A stretch of DNA of 64,000 bases, from the NCBI GenBank assembly GCA_963764955.1, contig CAVXVE010000027.1, positions 106,271 to 170,270 on the forward strand, in the 5' to 3' direction. Under the pieces are notes generated by a model, which did not search any database, was not told where the DNA came from, and saw nothing but the letters and a program-made list of their open reading frames with translations. Position numbers and translations under genes: made by a program. The DNA is from Roseiarcus sp963764955 (GTDB lineage Bacteria > Pseudomonadota > Alphaproteobacteria > Rhizobiales > Beijerinckiaceae). This document shows positions 62,318 to 64,000 of this stretch, in pieces. The stretch's first letter is position 1; every line of letters begins with the position of its first letter.

Positions 62318-62331
62318 GCAGTTAACTGCAT
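62318..62331. repeat. 14-bp perfect palindrome TGCAGTTAACTGCA between the two unit genes
   Basis: The palindrome begins two bases past the 3' end of the upstream gene (minus strand) and lies about 57 bases before the start of the second gene. Its near-copy is at 61255-61268, so the two copies bracket the second gene. It may be a regulator site or a recombination scar. Confidence 0.55.
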
Positions 62332-62332
62332 C

Positions 62333-62917
62333 CTAGTCTGGTTCTTCCGTCGTCTTCTCGTCGTGTGTGGGCTTTCCCCTGTTCGATTGGACTTTCTCCA
62401 GTCCGGGCACGGCCTTGCGCAGGGCATTGATCAGAGCCTTCTCTTTATCGACGATGCCGCGCCCGGATCGGCTGCCGCCATTCTTGAGCAGAGCCGCCTC
62501 GAGCTCCGCGTACTGCTTGGGACTAAAATACATCAGCACGCAATGAGCGTTGCCGCCCAGAGGCTTGTCCCCCCGCAGGACGCGTTCGAGCTCCTTGAAG
62601 TTATTGTTCTCGGCCAATTCGAGCACCCCATCGAGGTTAGACGCGTCGACGTGCTTGCTGATCAGTTGGAGTTTGGTCCATCCGATCTTCTTGAGCCTCG
62701 CCCGGCTGATCGGCAGGGGCTCGAACTTCCGGCTGACCTCGACCAGATAGTACGCTTTTCGACGTCCGAGGCGGCGCTTCTTCACGATCTGCTGAAACAA
62801 GCCCGGGTCTCGGTCCAGCAACTGCCGCAACGATCGTCCAAGCTCCAGGAATTTATCCTCAACGTCCGAGGATAGGGCCAACGCTCTGTCGTAAAGCTCC
62901 TCAATGCTTATCGTCAT
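62333..62917 (-). CDS. Uncharacterised 194-residue protein of a two-gene unit
   Basis: ATG 62917 has a very strong AAGGAGGGG site. Residues 1-75 are helical (DKFLELGRSLRQLLDRDPGL, FQQIVKKRRLGRRKAYYLVE). A possible HTH-like region follows around ISRARLKKIGWTKLQLISKH. A second domain begins near residue 118 (NAHCVLMYFSPKQYAELEAA, LLKNGGSRSGRGIVDKEKAL), and the tail is charged and disordered. It is soluble and fairly basic in the middle, consistent with a nucleic-acid-binding or scaffold role, but no function can be assigned. It is the first gene after a well-defined promoter. Confidence 0.7.
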   Translation of the reverse strand: MTISIEELYDRALALSSDVEDKFLELGRSLRQLLDRDPGLFQQIVKKRRLGRRKAYYLVEVSRKFEPLPISRARLKKIGWTKLQLISKHVDASNLDGVLELAENNNFKELERVLRGDKPLGGNAHCVLMYFSPKQYAELEAALLKNGGSRSGRGIVDKEKALINALRKAVPGLEKVQSNRGKPTHDEKTTEEPD

Positions 62918-62972
62918 TATCCCCTCCTTGGGATGGTCAGTTGGGGCGCCGCCACCTCATGTGTCGGGTTGC

Positions 62973-63012
62973 CTGTATCAAATAATATACAGCAAAATCA
63001 AATAGTTATCAA
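62973..63012 (-). promoter_or_regulatory. Promoter with overlapping palindromic operator for the two-gene unit
   Basis: On the minus strand TTGATA (63007-63012) and TATATT (62984-62989) are separated by exactly 17 bases, about 70 bases before the 194-residue gene. An inverted repeat CTGTAT-N8-ATACAG at 62973-62992 covers the -10 box and the expected start of transcription, as a repressor site would. The surroundings are AT-rich. Confidence 0.65.
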
Positions 63013-63177
63013 GATAATTGCGACAGCGAGAGGGTAATTTGAGAGTGTCATGCGTGCTGGGTGCAGCGCGTCGAGCGTCGCTGGTGGGAGGATCGCCGCA
63101 ATGATTTCCCGCGAAAACGCTGAGCGAATCTATCGGCTTTGAGGGAGACAGACTAAACCCGAAGACTGCGAGGTCAC

Positions 63178-64000
63178 ATGGCGGACGCGTTTTCTCAATA
63201 CGACGACTTCGACGCTCTTGGACTCGGCGAGCTTGTGGCGAGGCGCGAGGTCCATCCACGCGAACTCGTCGATACGGCCATCGATCGTATCGAACGCCTG
63301 AACGGAAAGCTGAACGTCGTCACCGTTCGCGCCTACGAATTTGCCCGCGCGGAGGCCCTGCGTCCCTTGACGGGCGCTCCATTCGACGGTGTCCCATTCC
63401 TGGCTAAGGATCTTTCGACCTCCTGGAAAGGCCTCCCTTCCACCAATAGCTGCCAGTATATGGCGGACTATGTTTCGCCAGCCGACTCCGAGGTCGTCAG
63501 ACGCACACGATTGGCCGGCTTCATCACCTTGGGAAAAACTAACGTTCCAGAGAACGGTTGGTGCCTGAGCACGGAACCGCCGTTTCGCGGCGTCACTCAT
63601 AATCCATGGGACGAGACTCGCGTCGCCGGGGGGTCCAGCGGCGGCAGCGCAGCCGCGGTCGCTGCCGGCATACTGCCGATTGCGGACGCGTCCGACGGCG
63701 ATCTCATGCTGGGCGTGAAGACCAAGGACGGCACCGCGGACGAAATTTGCGGGATCCGTCTGGATGATCCCGACTAGGAGAAACTGCGGCTTGGCAACAT
63801 CGTCCGCGACGGCTTGGAGCCACGTGTTTCCGGCATCGACATGGCGTGGCTTCCGATTGGGGGGAAAGCAAGGCATCATGGTGATCCGGGTGCCCCGCAG
63901 TTGGTCGGCGCCGCATCAGGTCACCTTCCTGAAAGACATGAATTTCTGTTCGCGCAATGCTGCCGGGAATAATCCGATGAGCGTCGACGAGCTTCGCCAA
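63178..64000 (+). pseudogene. Amidase N-terminus fused to an AlbA_2 (Schlafen-type) domain, with amber stop; runs off the right edge
   Basis: ATG 63178 opens an amidase-signature enzyme: GVPFLAKDLSTSWKGLPSTN holds the catalytic Lys, and VAGGSSGGSAAAVAAGI holds the Ser-cisSer-Lys region. After ILPIADASDG, near 63704, the family sequence stops. The same frame continues DLMLGVKTKDGTADEICGIR, an AlbA_2 ATP/DNA-binding segment. A TAG at 63775-63777 interrupts it. The AlbA_2 part then goes on EKLRLGNIVRDGLEPRVSGI, shifts frame near 63860, and continues VIRVPRSWSAPHQVTFLKDM to the edge. The amidase lacks its C-terminal two-thirds and the AlbA_2 protein its start, so both are remnants joined by a deletion. 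Confidence 0.75.

Noticed and set aside
1..64000. CRISPR array, rRNA, integrase or phage structural genes
   Set aside because: No regularly spaced short repeats, no rRNA core sequence and no tyrosine or serine recombinase motif were seen on either strand.

Overview
The window is high-GC DNA of an alphaproteobacterium, most likely a Hyphomicrobiales (Rhizobiales) member. The clues are a cycHJKL-type cytochrome c maturation operon (ccmI-ccmE-ccmF-ccmH), an IalB-family protein, DUF1622, DUF202 and DUF971 proteins, a dimethylglycine dehydrogenase-type flavoprotein, a 'CGTCATTGCG' interspersed palindrome of the kind common in Bradyrhizobium relatives, and IS families typical of the order (IS110, IS5/IS427, IS630, IS701, IS1182, IS21). 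The species cannot be fixed from sequence alone.

Left part (1-20.9 kb): an acyl-CoA (feruloyl-CoA-type) synthetase runs off the left edge. Divergent to it is an ArsR/SRPBCC/DUF899/DUF899 operon with two matching operator palindromes and an apparently leaderless start. A crotonase, a heme-degrading-type monooxygenase, remnants of a sarcosine oxidase operon (soxB, perhaps soxD), a TetR regulator and an intact DMGDH-like enzyme follow on the minus strand. A four-gene exopolysaccharide export block (beta-barrel, Wza-type export protein, Wzz-type protein, CpsD-type ATPase) lies at 9.7-14.4 kb, then DUF971, IalB, a secreted tannase/feruloyl esterase, mrp and cysG.

Middle (21-37.5 kb): a three-gene sugar-type ABC transporter, a formylglycine-generating enzyme (FGE) and, 4 kb away, an arylsulfatase carrying the C-T-A-G-R site that FGE acts on. 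Between them are a methyltransferase, a broken HdeA-like gene, a broken LysR regulator and two membrane proteins. Next is the selenocysteine locus: selA, selB and selC (tRNA-Sec) on plus, selD on minus. selC and selD look intact, but selA and selB each carry two apparent single-base frame breaks.

Right part (37.5-64 kb): decayed and rearranged DNA surrounds conserved islands. There are fragments of a sugar ABC transporter and an enolase-superfamily enzyme, an in-frame fusion of an IS3 OrfA to a GntR/FCD regulator, and two insertion-sequence graveyards (39.2-42.6 kb and 47.9-53.5 kb) around the ccm operon. Further right are a frameshifted GT2/PilZ beta-glucan synthase with its membrane fusion partner, an isovaleryl-CoA dehydrogenase, and a complete IS21. 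A two-gene unit of unrecognised proteins has a textbook promoter and a palindromic operator. At the right edge, an amidase N-terminus is fused in frame to an AlbA_2 (Schlafen-type) segment carrying an amber stop.

No CRISPR array, rRNA or integrase was seen. The best candidates for undescribed biology are the two-gene unit at 61.8-63.0 kb, the IS3-OrfA::GntR fusion, and the partly decayed selenocysteine system with its hairpin leader.
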